From: Actinomadura hallensis
GTDB taxonomy: Bacteria; Actinomycetota; Actinomycetes; Streptosporangiales; Streptosporangiaceae
Direction of reading: 5' to 3'
DNA length: 64,000 nt
NCBI RefSeq assembly: GCF_006716765.1
Contig: NZ_VFPO01000001.1
Span: 3,286,001 to 3,350,000 of the forward strand
Positions 1 through 8,188 of the stretch are shown one piece after another (positions within the stretch are counted from its first letter, which is position 1; each line of letters begins with the position of its first letter). Position numbers and translations under genes: made by a program. Below the pieces are notes generated by a model. It was not told where the DNA came from and ran no database searches. It worked only from the letters and a program-made list of their open reading frames with translations.

Positions 1-131
1 CCGTGACCCGCGCGGCCGGCGAACGCCTGGACGGCATCGACATCGAGGTCACCGGCCCCCGCCCGCCCTACTCCTTCGTCGACCCCGCCGACACCACACC
101 CGCCCCCGACCCCCGCGACACGGCCCGGTGA
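1..131 (+). CDS. Gas vesicle protein GvpF/GvpL family, C-terminal end only
   Basis: The frame open from base 3 to the TGA at 129-131 reads ERLDGIDIEVTGPRPPYSFV followed by a short Asp/Pro/Thr tail. A Gly-Pro-x-Pro-Pro-Tyr-Ser-Phe ending after a hydrophobic beta strand is the hallmark C-terminus of GvpF/GvpL proteins, accessory factors that bind GvpA during assembly of gas-filled vesicles in the cytoplasm. The rest of the gene lies left of the window, so length and start cannot be judged. The family call rests on this signature alone. More gvp genes would be expected immediately upstream. Confidence 0.7.
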   Translation, partial: VTRAAGERLDGIDIEVTGPRPPYSFVDPADTTPAPDPRDTAR

Positions 132-179
132 CCGCGCCGTCCCCGCCCCACGCCCGCCCCACGCCCGCCCCGCGGCCGC

Positions 180-1007
180 TCACCCGCCGCGCACCGCCAC
201 CGCCTTGAAGAACGTGTAGCAGAACGCCCCGCCCTCGCCCGCCGCCCGCCGCAGGCCCGCCACGCCCCGCTCCCACTCGGCGCGCGTGCAGAGCCCCGCC
301 GCGACCGCCTCGTCCCCGACCCCCTCGACCATCGCGGTGAACGTGTCGAGCGTGAACGCCCGCATCAGATCCGGACGCGACCCGTCGGCGAACACCGTCC
401 TGGGGGAGACCACCGCACCCCCGAACCCGGCGCCGTCCAGCAGCCGCCACAGCCGCCGCCCCACCAGGGCGTCCCCGCCCGCCGCGGCCTGCAGCGCCAC
501 CAGATGCCCGATCACCGACCGCGCGTCCGCGCTGTCGGGATGCAGGAACGCCGACCCGTGATCGCCCTCGATCACCGTCAGCGTCCCGCCCGGCCGCAGC
601 ACCCGCCGCACCGCCGCCAGCGCGCCCTCCGGATCGCGGAGATGCTCCAGCACGAAGCACACGAACACGTGATCGAACACGCCGTCCCCGAACGGCAGAT
701 CGAACACGTCGGCCCGCACCCAGTCCACCCGCGCCCCCGGGCACGCCGCCGCGACCCGGGCCCGCGCCTGCGCCAGCGACTCCCCGGACACGTCCACCGC
801 CGTCAGATGCGCACCGGGGGAGCGGGCCGCCAGATGCACCGTCTGCGCCCCCACACCGCACCCGACCTCCAGCACCCGGCTCCCGGCCGCGTAACGGGTG
901 CCCCCGTGCAGCAGCTCCGCCAGCGCGTCGGCCTGATCGCCCAGCCGCCGCGCCTCACGCCCCGAATACCCGTGCACATAACCGCCGTACGCCGTCGTGG
1001 TGTCCAT
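180..1007 (-). CDS. Class I SAM-dependent methyltransferase
   Basis: A 275-residue protein from the ATG at 1005-1007; the frame extends 15 codons further but lacks similarity there. Motif I is VLEVGCGVG (residues 45-53), followed by an acidic end of strand 2 (VDVS, 71-74), RADVFDLPFGDGVFDHV (98-114) and the post-motif LRPGG (137-141), which is the canonical class I Rossmann order. It probably methylates a small molecule, but the C-terminal substrate domain gives no specific clue. It is convergent with the gvp gene end and transcribed in the same direction as the MFS gene at 1096-2172, so the two might be co-expressed. The fold is certain; the substrate is unknown. Confidence 0.85.
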   Translation of the reverse strand: MDTTTAYGGYVHGYSGREARRLGDQADALAELLHGGTRYAAGSRVLEVGCGVGAQTVHLAARSPGAHLTAVDVSGESLAQARARVAAACPGARVDWVRADVFDLPFGDGVFDHVFVCFVLEHLRDPEGALAAVRRVLRPGGTLTVIEGDHGSAFLHPDSADARSVIGHLVALQAAAGGDALVGRRLWRLLDGAGFGGAVVSPRTVFADGSRPDLMRAFTLDTFTAMVEGVGDEAVAAGLCTRAEWERGVAGLRRAAGEGGAFCYTFFKAVAVRGG

Positions 1008-1095
1008 GGGCGTCCACCCTGACCCGCCCAATGGTCCGGACAACAGGTCCAATCACCATCCATGACACAGGACCAACTCGACGCGACCACCCTCC

Positions 1096-2172
1096 TCAAC
1101 GACGCCGCGCCATCCCCAGAACGACCGCCGTCACCAGATACGGCACCGCCGCCACCGCCATCAGCGCACCCGCGCCCGCCCACCGCGAACCCAGCGCCCA
1201 CCCCGCGAACACCACGACCGCCACCGCCTCGGAACCGAACCCCGCCACCGACGTCACCGTCGCCCGCGCCCCGTCACCGATCCGCTCCTGCAGCCGCGCG
1301 TCCGCCGCCGCCATCGCCCACCGGAACACCCCGAACGCGACCGCCACCCCGGCCACCCCTCCGGGAGACCCGCCCAGCGACCCCACCGCCAGCAACACCG
1401 CACCCGCCCCCAGCACCGGCGCCAGCCACCGCACACCACGCCCCGCAAACCAGCCGCCCACCGCGTCCCCGGCCGTCACCACCAGCACCAGCAACGGCAC
1501 CGACGCCGCGGCCACCCCCGTCGACCGCACCAGCAACGGCACGTACTCGTCCAGCGCCGTCACGCCCTCCAGCACGACCACCAGCGCCAGCGACCACCGC
1601 ACCGCGGGCTCCCCGCGCACCTGCGCCCAGCCCTCACCGACCACCGACCGCAGCGACGCCCCCTCCCGCCCCGCACCCGAGCCGCCACCGCGCGGCCCCG
1701 GCAGGAACCACCCCGCCACCGCGCACGCCGCGCACACCGCCGCACTCGCGGCCCCCGCCGCCCGGTAACCCCCCGCCGCCAGCACCGGCGCCGCGACCGC
1801 CGACGCGGCCACCACCCCCAGCAGCCCCACCGCCTCCGACCGCCCGGCCAGCCGCGCGTACGCCCCCGCCGCCCCCACGCGCCGCAGCTCCTCGTACACC
1901 AGCGCCTGCACCGTCCCCGAACGCAGCGCCGACCCCGCGCCCCACAGCACGAGACCCGCCGCGAACGCCGGATACGACGGGAACAGCACCCACAGCCCGA
2001 AGCCCGCACCCGCCAGCAGGGGAGAGGCCGCCAGCAGCGACCGGCGCGAGAACACGTCCGCCCACAGACCGGACGGCAGCTCGAGCGCGAACGTCGTGAC
2101 CGACCAGATCACGAACAACGACGAGATCGCGGCGGGGGAGAGCCCGGCGTCGGCGAACAGCACCGCGTACAC
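1096..2172 (-). CDS. MFS-family efflux transporter, 5' end disturbed
   Basis: Hydrophobic protein of about 358 residues from the GTG at 2170-2172, with roughly ten or eleven predicted membrane segments. The loop ELPSGLWADVFSRRSLL matches the MFS cytoplasmic loop 2-3 signature (G-x-x-x-D-x-x-x-R-R). The same frame upstream of the GTG still encodes convincing first-helix sequence (RRLYAYAFLQDFVLLYPVYA), so the real protein should begin earlier. In that frame an ATG at 2266-2268 is followed after five codons by a TGA at 2248-2250, and no ATG, GTG or TTG lies between. Either a non-standard start is used or the gene carries a nonsense mutation. Substrate unknown. Confidence 0.75.
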   Translation of the reverse strand: MYAVLFADAGLSPAAISSLFVIWSVTTFALELPSGLWADVFSRRSLLAASPLLAGAGFGLWVLFPSYPAFAAGLVLWGAGSALRSGTVQALVYEELRRVGAAGAYARLAGRSEAVGLLGVVAASAVAAPVLAAGGYRAAGAASAAVCAACAVAGWFLPGPRGGGSGAGREGASLRSVVGEGWAQVRGEPAVRWSLALVVVLEGVTALDEYVPLLVRSTGVAAASVPLLVLVVTAGDAVGGWFAGRGVRWLAPVLGAGAVLLAVGSLGGSPGGVAGVAVAFGVFRWAMAAADARLQERIGDGARATVTSVAGFGSEAVAVVVFAGWALGSRWAGAGALMAVAAVPYLVTAVVLGMARRR

Positions 2173-2334
2173 CGGGTACAGCAGAACGAAGTCCTGGAGG
2201 AACGCGTAGGCGTACAGCCTCCGCGCGAGCCCCGCCTCAGGTGAGGATCAATGTCGTCGTCGGCCCATACCGGGACCCTAACCCCGCCGCCCCGCCCACC
2301 GCACCCCCCTTTTCCCGGGGGAGAGGGCGGCGCC

Positions 2335-2655
2335 TCAGACGCCGGACGGGTCGCGCCCGAACAGCGCGAGCAGCCGCGCCTGATCGTCCGCGCCCTCCGG
2401 CGCCGGCCGCTCCGGACCGAGCATCCCGCGTTCACGGCCCCCCGGCGCCATCCGCCGCGCCGTCGGGTCGTCCCGGGGGAGCGGCCTGCCCGCCGCGCGC
2501 ATCTCGATCACCAGCAGCCCCGCGATCACGTGCCCGGCCACGTCGACGGCGCACCATCCCTCGCACGGCGACGGCGAGAGCCACCTGTCCGGCGGCGTCG
2601 CCTCGAGCACCGCTTCGAACCCGTCCAGCGCGCGGACGAAACCCTCGGGAATCAC
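2335..2655 (-). CDS. DinB / mycothiol-dependent maleylpyruvate isomerase-like protein, truncated
   Basis: A 106-residue product. The stretch FVRALDGFEAVLEATPPDRW, then SPCEGWCAVDVAGHVIAGL, is the N-terminal helix bundle of the DinB/TIGR03086 group: the SPC-x-GW motif and the histidine of the GHV helix supply the metal or thiol site. Full-length members run about 180-200 residues with further histidines in the second half; here the frame stops after GRDPSGV. It is therefore either a short variant or a 3'-truncated remnant. It sits beside the low-gene-density stretch at 2.66-3.49 kb, consistent with a decaying region. Confidence 0.5.
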   Translation of the reverse strand: MIPEGFVRALDGFEAVLEATPPDRWLSPSPCEGWCAVDVAGHVIAGLLVIEMRAAGRPLPRDDPTARRMAPGGRERGMLGPERPAPEGADDQARLLALFGRDPSGV

Positions 2656-2745
2656 GGAACCACCGCCCGGACGAGGTCGTCGCCAGGAGACCCGCTCACG
2701 ATAACGACCGAGAACCCGCCCGGCACAGCCCGATAAAGGCTCAAC

Positions 2746-2764
2746 TTGACATAATGTACATTAT
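2746..2764. promoter_or_regulatory. Perfect 14-bp palindrome with overlapping -35-like hexamer
   Basis: TTGACA at 2746-2751 runs into ATAATGTACATTAT at 2751-2764, a perfect 14-bp dyad that is strikingly AT-rich against the surrounding sequence. The size and symmetry fit the operator of a dimeric TetR, PadR or GntR-type repressor. No intact gene of that type lies next to it; the nearest start is the truncated DinB-like gene 91 bp away on the minus strand. Confidence 0.45.
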
Positions 2765-3485
2765 CGACCATCGATCAAAGCCCCGAGGAGCGGGGCAACC
2801 GAGACCCACGTACCGCCTCGGCACGCCATTGCGCAGCCTTCTGCGCGCCCGAGCCGCCCGCCGAGCGCGCCACAGCCGGCTTCCACGCGAGCGCGAGCGT
2901 CGGAACCCGCATGTCGGGCACCGCGCAGCATGCACGTCGTCCAGCCAAGATCATTCGCACAACGGCCGATCCGCGAAGACGCAGTTCCAAACGCAGCTCG
3001 AAGGCGGCCACGACGCCACAGACCGCGTGCGGGTTGTCCAGACCGACGCCGTGTGGTCCGCAGCGCGGGGCTTCGAGGAGTGCGGAGCTGTCGGCTGCTG
3101 GTGCGCACCCTCCCCTGCGGTTCGCACTGAAAGCGGCCCAAACCAGACAGAATTCATCTTCTGTATGGTTTACCCATGAAGTTCGCATACAGGTAATTTC
3201 TGGACGGTTGGCTCTGCTCTATGCCGCTGTCTGTGGGTGTCCCCTACCCGTCGGCGAACTGGGAATGCAGATTCGGAGCGGCCTGGCATTGGTCGCTTCG
3301 ATCTACCGGCTCTGGGATGCATGTGGCGGTTCGCGGTCCCCCCCGGCTCGGGGATGTGGGCCCCGCTCCCCCAGCACGAAGCAGGTTCTTTGCCGATTGC
3401 GCAACAAAGTTTGCTCGTCCGCTCCCCCGGTCGGCACCATGGCGCGCGCGGCACAGGCATCGTCGCGGACGAGAGAGGACGACCG
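2765..3485. other. About 720 bp without a recognisable gene
   Basis: Open frames on both strands here are short, overlap each other and show no family motif. Base composition is visibly less GC-rich than the neighbouring genes. A hairpin-capable inverted repeat CTGTATG (3161-3167) / CATACAG (3186-3192) lies in the middle. The 3' part carries the promoter region of the methyltransferase starting at 3486. It looks like decayed or acquired DNA. Confidence 0.5.
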
Positions 3486-4133
3486 ATGACGCACGAGTCC
3501 GGCCACACGTTCGACAAGGAGTACTGGGAGCGGCACTGGCACAAGGACCAGGCCGAGGCACCCGGCTCCATGGGGAGCAACCCGCCGAATCCTCATCTGG
3601 TCCGCGAGGTCGGCGGGCTGGCTCCGGGCACGGCGCTGGACGCGGGGTGCGGCGCGGGGGCCGAGGCGATCTGGCTGGCCTCCCAGGGCTGGCAGGTCAC
3701 CGCGGTCGACATCTCGGCCGAGGCACTGGCCCGGGCGGCCGGACGGGCTGAGGCGGGCGGGGTCGCCGAGCGTGTGCGGTGGGTCGAGGCGGACCTCGGC
3801 GTGTGGGAGCCGGAAGGGCGGTTCGAGCTGGTCACGACCCACTATGCGCACCCTGCGATGCCGCAGCTGGACTTCTACGACCGCATCGCCGGGTGGGTGG
3901 CTCCGGGCGGGACGCTGCTGATCGTCGGGCATCTGCACTCCCCCGGCGGCGAGGGCCACGGGCATCGGCCCGCCGCCGAGGCGTCGGTGACCGCGGAGGC
4001 TGTCGCGGCGCGGCTGGACGCCGCCGAGTGGCGGGTCGCCGTCGCCGAGGAGCGGCACCGCGCGCTGACCGGCCACGATGGTCGGCGGGTGGAGCTTCAG
4101 GACGTCGTCGTGCGCGCCGTCAGGCAGGGCTGA
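3486..4133 (+). CDS. Class I SAM-dependent methyltransferase
   Basis: A 215-residue protein. The ATG at 3486 is preceded by a purine-rich GAGAGAGGAC ribosome site; the frame upstream is open but not protein-like. The N-terminus FDKEYWERHW is typical of the short thiopurine/tellurite-type methyltransferase group. Motif I is LDAGCGAGAEAIWLA, strand 2 ends TAVDISAEAL, and post-motif I gives VRWVEADLGVW. The C-terminal half has HLHSPGGEGHGH, rich in histidine. It is closely similar in layout to the protein at 47503-48135 (same EYW/EFW start, same GAEAIWLA / GADAVWLA motif), so the two are paralogues. Substrate unknown. Confidence 0.85.
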   Translation: MTHESGHTFDKEYWERHWHKDQAEAPGSMGSNPPNPHLVREVGGLAPGTALDAGCGAGAEAIWLASQGWQVTAVDISAEALARAAGRAEAGGVAERVRWVEADLGVWEPEGRFELVTTHYAHPAMPQLDFYDRIAGWVAPGGTLLIVGHLHSPGGEGHGHRPAAEASVTAEAVAARLDAAEWRVAVAEERHRALTGHDGRRVELQDVVVRAVRQG

Positions 4134-4315
4134 TGGTCTGCCGGACGACCAGCGCGGAAGGGTTTCGGCGTCAGGGCCAGCGGGGCTAACGCATCGCGGC
4201 GCGGTATGTCGGCGCCTCGGGCGCACAGGGCCGTGGCCTTGTGGTGGCCTCCCCCAGTAGCGGCCGGCCGGAGGCCGGCTTGTGGTGGGCGGGGTTGCGG
4301 GCGTCTCTCCCGCTT

Positions 4316-5026
4316 TCACGGTGGGGTGGTGAGCTCGATGAAGCGGAGGGCGTTGCGGACGGCGGCTCCGCCGGGGTCGTTGTTGAAGTAGACGTAGGCG
4401 TCGGCGGTGGAGCCGAGGGTGTCGGCCCAGGTGCGCAGGGTCGTGTCGTCGTAGTCGGGCCAGGGTTGTGCCGGGCCTTCGTGGAGGCGCAGGTAGAGCC
4501 AGTCGGTGGTGCGCCAGAGGGGTGTCTGGGGGTGTCCCAGCCGGTCGGTCCAGCTGAGGGCGGCGTCGTGGTGTTCCAGGACGCGGCGGGTCTGGTCGGT
4601 CCACCAGGTGGGGTGGCGGGGTTCGACGGCGACGCGGACGTGGCGGGGGAAACGGCGCAGGCAGTCGGCGAGGCGGTCGGGGTCGGCCTGGAGGGTGGGC
4701 GGGAGCTGCAGCAGGACGGGGCCGAGCTTGGGGCCGAGGCCGTCGGCGGCGTTCATGAGGCGGGCGACGGGTTCGGCGGGGTCTTTGAGGCGTTTCATGT
4801 GGGTGAGGTAGCGGCTGGCCTTGACGGCCATGACGAAGCCGGGCGGGGTGGCGTCGTGCCATTGCCGGAAGGTGCGGCGGTCGGGCAGGCGGTAGAAGGC
4901 GTTGTTGTTCTCGACGGTGCGGAAGACTTCGGCGTAGCGGCCGAGCCAGCTTCGTTGTGGGAGGCCCGGCGGGTAGAGGACGTCGCGCCAGTCGGAGTAC
5001 TGCCATCCCGACGTGCCGATGAGCAT
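4316..5026 (-). CDS. DUF72 family protein
   Basis: A 236-residue protein from the ATG at 5024-5026, preceded by the strong ribosome site GGGGAGAGG. It starts MLIGTSGWQYSDWRDVLYPP, the defining DUF72 (YecE) N-terminus, and continues with TVENNNAFYRLP, FVMAVKASRYLTHMKRL, GPVLLQLPPT, VAVEPRHPTWW and VYFNNDPGGAAVRNA, which are the conserved TIM-barrel strands of the family in order. Length is as expected. The biochemical role of DUF72 is not established; an endonuclease-IV-like fold is known. Transcribed with the next minus-strand gene (5062-5520), 35 bp apart. Confidence 0.9.
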   Translation of the reverse strand: MLIGTSGWQYSDWRDVLYPPGLPQRSWLGRYAEVFRTVENNNAFYRLPDRRTFRQWHDATPPGFVMAVKASRYLTHMKRLKDPAEPVARLMNAADGLGPKLGPVLLQLPPTLQADPDRLADCLRRFPRHVRVAVEPRHPTWWTDQTRRVLEHHDAALSWTDRLGHPQTPLWRTTDWLYLRLHEGPAQPWPDYDDTTLRTWADTLGSTADAYVYFNNDPGGAAVRNALRFIELTTPP

Positions 5027-5061
5027 CGGCCTCTCCCCTGTCCGGTGGTCGCTGCGGTGGC

Positions 5062-5520
5062 TTATACCCGGCGGCGGTGGGGTTCGAGGGCGCGGATGTA
5101 GTCGACGAGGCGCACGCCGATGTCGAAGGGGACGTCGGGGTCGTCGAGGTCGGGGTCGGGCCAGGTTTCGGAGATGCGGCGCCAGGTGTCGCGGCCGAGG
5201 AAGACGCCGGTGACGGGGTCGTCGCCGAGTTCGGCGCGCCAGGCCGTCTCGGTGGTGAGGAGGTGGGCGAGGGCGGCCTGGTTGTCGGGTTCGTCGCGGT
5301 GTTCGGCGTGGAAGCCGATCTCGATGGCGCAGGTGCGGGTTCCGGGGGCGATGTCGGCGGAGATGATCTGGGCTTCGTAGTGTTCGCGCTGGGGTGCGGG
5401 GTCGCCGAACCATGCTTTGACGCCGTTGGAGCGGACGTGGACGTGGGGGCGTCCGAGGGCGGTCGGCGTCGATCCGCGGATGATCTCGCCGATCTGCTCG
5501 AAGAGCGCCCTGCCGGTCAC
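5062..5520 (-). CDS. Hypothetical protein, 152 residues
   Basis: Starts at the GTG at 5518-5520 (VTGRALFEQIGEIIRG); no ATG is available. The protein is soluble, mixed alpha/beta and acidic, with a histidine pair near residue 23 (RPHVHVRSNG), the stretch AIEIGFHAEHRDEPDN, and a tryptophan-rich end (RDTWRRISETWPDPDLDD). I do not recognise a family. It lies 35 bp upstream of the DUF72 gene on the same strand and is divergent from the recombinase at 5587, with only 66 bp between the two starts, so they share a promoter region. Confidence 0.6.
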   Translation of the reverse strand: MTGRALFEQIGEIIRGSTPTALGRPHVHVRSNGVKAWFGDPAPQREHYEAQIISADIAPGTRTCAIEIGFHAEHRDEPDNQAALAHLLTTETAWRAELGDDPVTGVFLGRDTWRRISETWPDPDLDDPDVPFDIGVRLVDYIRALEPHRRRV

Positions 5521-5586
5521 GGGGTCCGATCTTACGGGGCGGGGGTGTCGGCTGGTTTGTCGGTGGCGGGGGGTAGCGTCCGGCGC

Positions 5587-6663
5587 GTGCGTCCCTCCGA
5601 TGTTCAGCGTTTGACCGTTGCCGAGTGCGTCGACCGGTACGCGGGGATGGTGCGTGCGAAGGCCTCGACGGGTGCGCTGGCGCCGCGGACGGCGGAGGTC
5701 TATGTGCGCGACGTGGTGACGTTCGCGGAGCTGGCGGGCGCCGATCGGGTGCTGGACGACTTGACGGGCGAGGACGTCGATGAGGCGCTGCTGGGTTTCG
5801 CGCGCAAGCCGGACGGGCGGCGGCGGCCGGGGGCGGGTGAGGCCGGGTCGCCGGGCGGGGCGGTCCGGGGCGGGGCGGTGCAGAGCGCGGCGTCGCAGGC
5901 CCGGTTCCGGCGTTCGGTGTCGGCGTTCTTCAAGTACGCGGTGGTGGCGGGGTGGGTGCAGCTGAACCCGATGCAGGCGGTGACGGTGCGTCCCCGGCAG
6001 CGGGGCGGGCTGCGGCCGCGGCGGCGGGCTTTGACGGTGGAGCAGGCGGAGGGGCTGCTGGGGGCGGCGCGGGAGCTGGCGGAGCGGCCTGCGGAGGTGC
6101 CGGGCAAGCGGTCGGATCAGCGGACGGAGCTGCGGGACGGGCTGATCGTGCTGCTGCTGGCGGCGGTGGGGCCGCGGGTGTCGGAGCTGACGGCGGCGAA
6201 CGTGGAGGACTTCTTCGTCAACGACGGGACGCGGTACTGGCGGATCTTCGGCAAGGGCGGCCGGACGCGGGACGTGCCGTTGCCGGGTGCGGTGGTGGAG
6301 GTGCTGGACGCGTATCTGGCGGAGGGGCGGGCGTTGCTGGACCGGGGCCGGGAGCCGGAGGCGCTGTTGTTGTCGTGGCGGGGGCGCCGTCTGGCGCGGG
6401 GTGACGTGCAGGCGGTGATCGACCGGGTGCTGGCGCGGGTGGAGCCGGTGCGGCGGCGGGGTGTGACGCCTCATGGGCTGCGGCACACGACGGCGACGCA
6501 TCTGCTGGCGGCGGCGACGGACATGGACGCGGTGCGGCGGGTGCTGGGGCATGCGGATCTGGCGACGCTGGGGCGTTACCGGGACGAGTTGCCGGGTGAG
6601 CTGGAGGCTGCGATGCGGGTGCATCCGCTTCTGGGCCGGTTCGAGGGCGGCCGGGACGGTTGA
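5587..6663 (+). CDS. Tyrosine recombinase (Xer/phage integrase type)
   Basis: A 358-residue protein from the GTG at 5587. Residues 8-130 form a SAM-like core-binding domain (RTAEVYVRDVVTFAEL, FRRSVSAFFKYAV), with an unusual Gly/Arg-rich insert at about 74-98. The catalytic domain has all six residues: Arg197 (GPRVSEL), Lys223 (GKGGRTR), His296 and Arg299 (HGLRH), His322 (LGHADL) and nucleophile Tyr331 (LGRYRDE). It cuts and rejoins DNA through a 3'-phosphotyrosine. It resembles XerC/XerD in size rather than large phage integrases. No phage genes or obvious att repeats flank it, but the hydrolase relic just downstream suggests past rearrangement here. Confidence 0.9.
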   Translation: MRPSDVQRLTVAECVDRYAGMVRAKASTGALAPRTAEVYVRDVVTFAELAGADRVLDDLTGEDVDEALLGFARKPDGRRRPGAGEAGSPGGAVRGGAVQSAASQARFRRSVSAFFKYAVVAGWVQLNPMQAVTVRPRQRGGLRPRRRALTVEQAEGLLGAARELAERPAEVPGKRSDQRTELRDGLIVLLLAAVGPRVSELTAANVEDFFVNDGTRYWRIFGKGGRTRDVPLPGAVVEVLDAYLAEGRALLDRGREPEALLLSWRGRRLARGDVQAVIDRVLARVEPVRRRGVTPHGLRHTTATHLLAAATDMDAVRRVLGHADLATLGRYRDELPGELEAAMRVHPLLGRFEGGRDG

Positions 6664-7426
6664 GCGGTGCGCGCACCGCAGGTGAGGCGGACCTGGCGGC
6701 CTGCTCCCCCGGTGGGCGCCTGAGGGCGGTGGGCGCGTCCGGGGAGTCGCCGACGCGGGCACGAGGCCGGTGCCGAGGAGCGGGCTCTGCCCCACCACCT
6801 GCGGTCGGCGGTGTCCCGGGCCGGCTGCGCGGCCCCGGGCCCGCGCGGCGTGCCCTGCAGGTGCTGCTCTACCCGGCGCTGGACCTGCGCCGCGTCCCCC
6901 CGCCGCTCCCCGACCCCGACGACCTGTGCTTCCCGCCGTCCGACGCCGGCCGCGCCCTGCGCCTACCTGAACGGCGCCGGCCCCGACGCCGCCGGATTGT
7001 GGGAGTGGGGCGCGGGAGCCGTCCTGTCGGCCGCCGAGGGTGCCTGGTCCGGCTGGGGCGCTGCTTGACGTGGTCGCCGCCTGGTCGACCGGCATGGTCG
7101 CCGCCGCGCCACCCTGCGCTCACCTGGCTTACGCGGGCGGGACGCCGACGGGATCGGTGAGCAGTTCGCCCGGGGCCACGGCCGCGACGTCGGCCCCGCC
7201 GGGGACGTGGCTGCGCCGCCGTTCGCGCAGCGGATCGTCCGGCCAGGCGGCGGGGTCGCCGGACAGGCGCGGCCGGGGGCTCGGTCTGGCGGGTCGGTAT
7301 CTCCACCGCACAGGGTGAATCGCCGTTCTGCGGCGGGCTCGTTCTCCGCAGGGGTCCCCCGGGGGGCGACGCCTTCGGGTCCGGCGCCCGGACGGGGATG
7401 TCGGTGTGCGGCTGCGGTTCGGGTGG
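6664..7426. other. Intergenic region with a gene relic
   Basis: About 760 bp between the recombinase and a HAD phosphatase. Apart from the hydrolase fragment annotated at 6818-6983 I find no coherent coding sequence. Frames such as the minus-strand one at 7129-7311 are arginine-rich and motif-free. Confidence 0.5.
6818..6983 (+). pseudogene. Fragment of an HSL-type alpha/beta hydrolase gene duplicated from 38.8-39.0 kb
   Basis: About 160 bases here match 38830-38998, the middle of the intact esterase gene at 38327-39271, with only a handful of substitutions. Both encode ALQVLLYPALDLRRVPPPLP and FPPSDAGRALR. Here a 2-bp deletion (GCGCCTAC against GCGCGCCTAC) throws the frame, and neither the HGGG oxyanion motif nor the GDSAGG nucleophile motif is present. 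It is a dead fragment. The near identity at synonymous sites means the duplication is recent or maintained by gene conversion. It lies 155 bp after the recombinase gene. Confidence 0.85.
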
Positions 7427-8065
7427 TCAGGCGGGTTGGAGGGTGCGGGCGAGGGCGTACGCCTCGGTGAGGTCGGTGCCGCGGTAGTCGACGGCGGCGA
7501 TGTCGGCGAGGTGGTGGTCGGCGTTGACGGCGACGGTGTTGGTGAGGTGCCGGAACAGGGGCGCGTCGGACATGGAGTCGCCGTAGGCGGTGCATTGGGC
7601 GGTGGTGAGGCCGTGGCGGGTGCGCAGTTCCTCGGCGATGCGGACCTTGTCCTCGGGGATGAGGATTCCGGCGGTGTCGAAGGCGCCGGTGAACGGCATC
7701 GGGGGGAAGCGGGAGGCGATGACGTCGTCGAAGCCGAGGTCGAGGAGGCGGCGGGCGAAGAAGTCGGGCGACATGGTGATGACGGCGGAGTGCTCGCCGC
7801 GGGCGCGGATGTCGGCGCAGACGTCGGTGATGCCGGTCATCCAGGTCGCGGCGGTGTAGGCGGCGGCGACGATGTCGGGGGTGAGGTCGCGCCAGAGCCG
7901 GTGGATCTCGGTGGAGAAGCCGCGGGTGTCGAGGGTCCGGCCGGTGAAGCGGGTCTCGAGTTCGCGGAGTTCGGCGAGGGTGCCGTGGTGGCGTGCGATC
8001 TCCAGGGCGGCGGTGGTGCCGGTCAGGAGGGTGCCGTCCATGTCGAAGATGTGCAGGTGTCCCAC
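7427..8065 (-). CDS. HAD-superfamily subfamily IB phosphatase (SerB-like)
   Basis: A 212-residue protein from the ATG at 8063-8065. Motif I is FDMDGTLLTGT (residues 7-17) with the two catalytic aspartates; motif II is AVITMSPDFF; motif III Lys lies in PEDKVRIAEEL; motif IV is AYGDSMSDAPLF. The helical cap between motifs I and II and the length match the phosphoserine phosphatase-like IB group, which hydrolyses phosphate monoesters through an aspartyl-phosphate. Members act on phosphoserine, glycerol-3-phosphate-like or nucleotide substrates, and this one cannot be narrowed further. Probably monocistronic. Confidence 0.85.
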   Translation of the reverse strand: MGHLHIFDMDGTLLTGTTAALEIARHHGTLAELRELETRFTGRTLDTRGFSTEIHRLWRDLTPDIVAAAYTAATWMTGITDVCADIRARGEHSAVITMSPDFFARRLLDLGFDDVIASRFPPMPFTGAFDTAGILIPEDKVRIAEELRTRHGLTTAQCTAYGDSMSDAPLFRHLTNTVAVNADHHLADIAAVDYRGTDLTEAYALARTLQPA

Positions 8066-8188
8066 GGGTCCTGAAGTGTGGCGGGCGGGCGGCCCGGGGC
8101 GCGACTTGTTTTTCCGGGCGGGCGCAGGCGGTGGCCAGGTTCTTCCGCCGGGCAGGCGCGCCCGCGTCGCCGTTGTCAGCCCTCGTTG

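Noticed and set aside
2241..3179. 312-codon plus-strand frame over the empty region
   Set aside because: Composition changes along its length, it overlaps the truncated DinB gene and has no motif or ribosome site.
5587..6663. Prophage or integrative element anchored by the recombinase
   Set aside because: No structural phage genes, excision factor, tRNA target or flanking att repeat seen; the protein is Xer-sized.
7129..7311. 60-codon minus-strand frame after the hydrolase relic
   Set aside because: Arg/Pro-rich without recognisable domain; cannot be separated from chance in this GC range.
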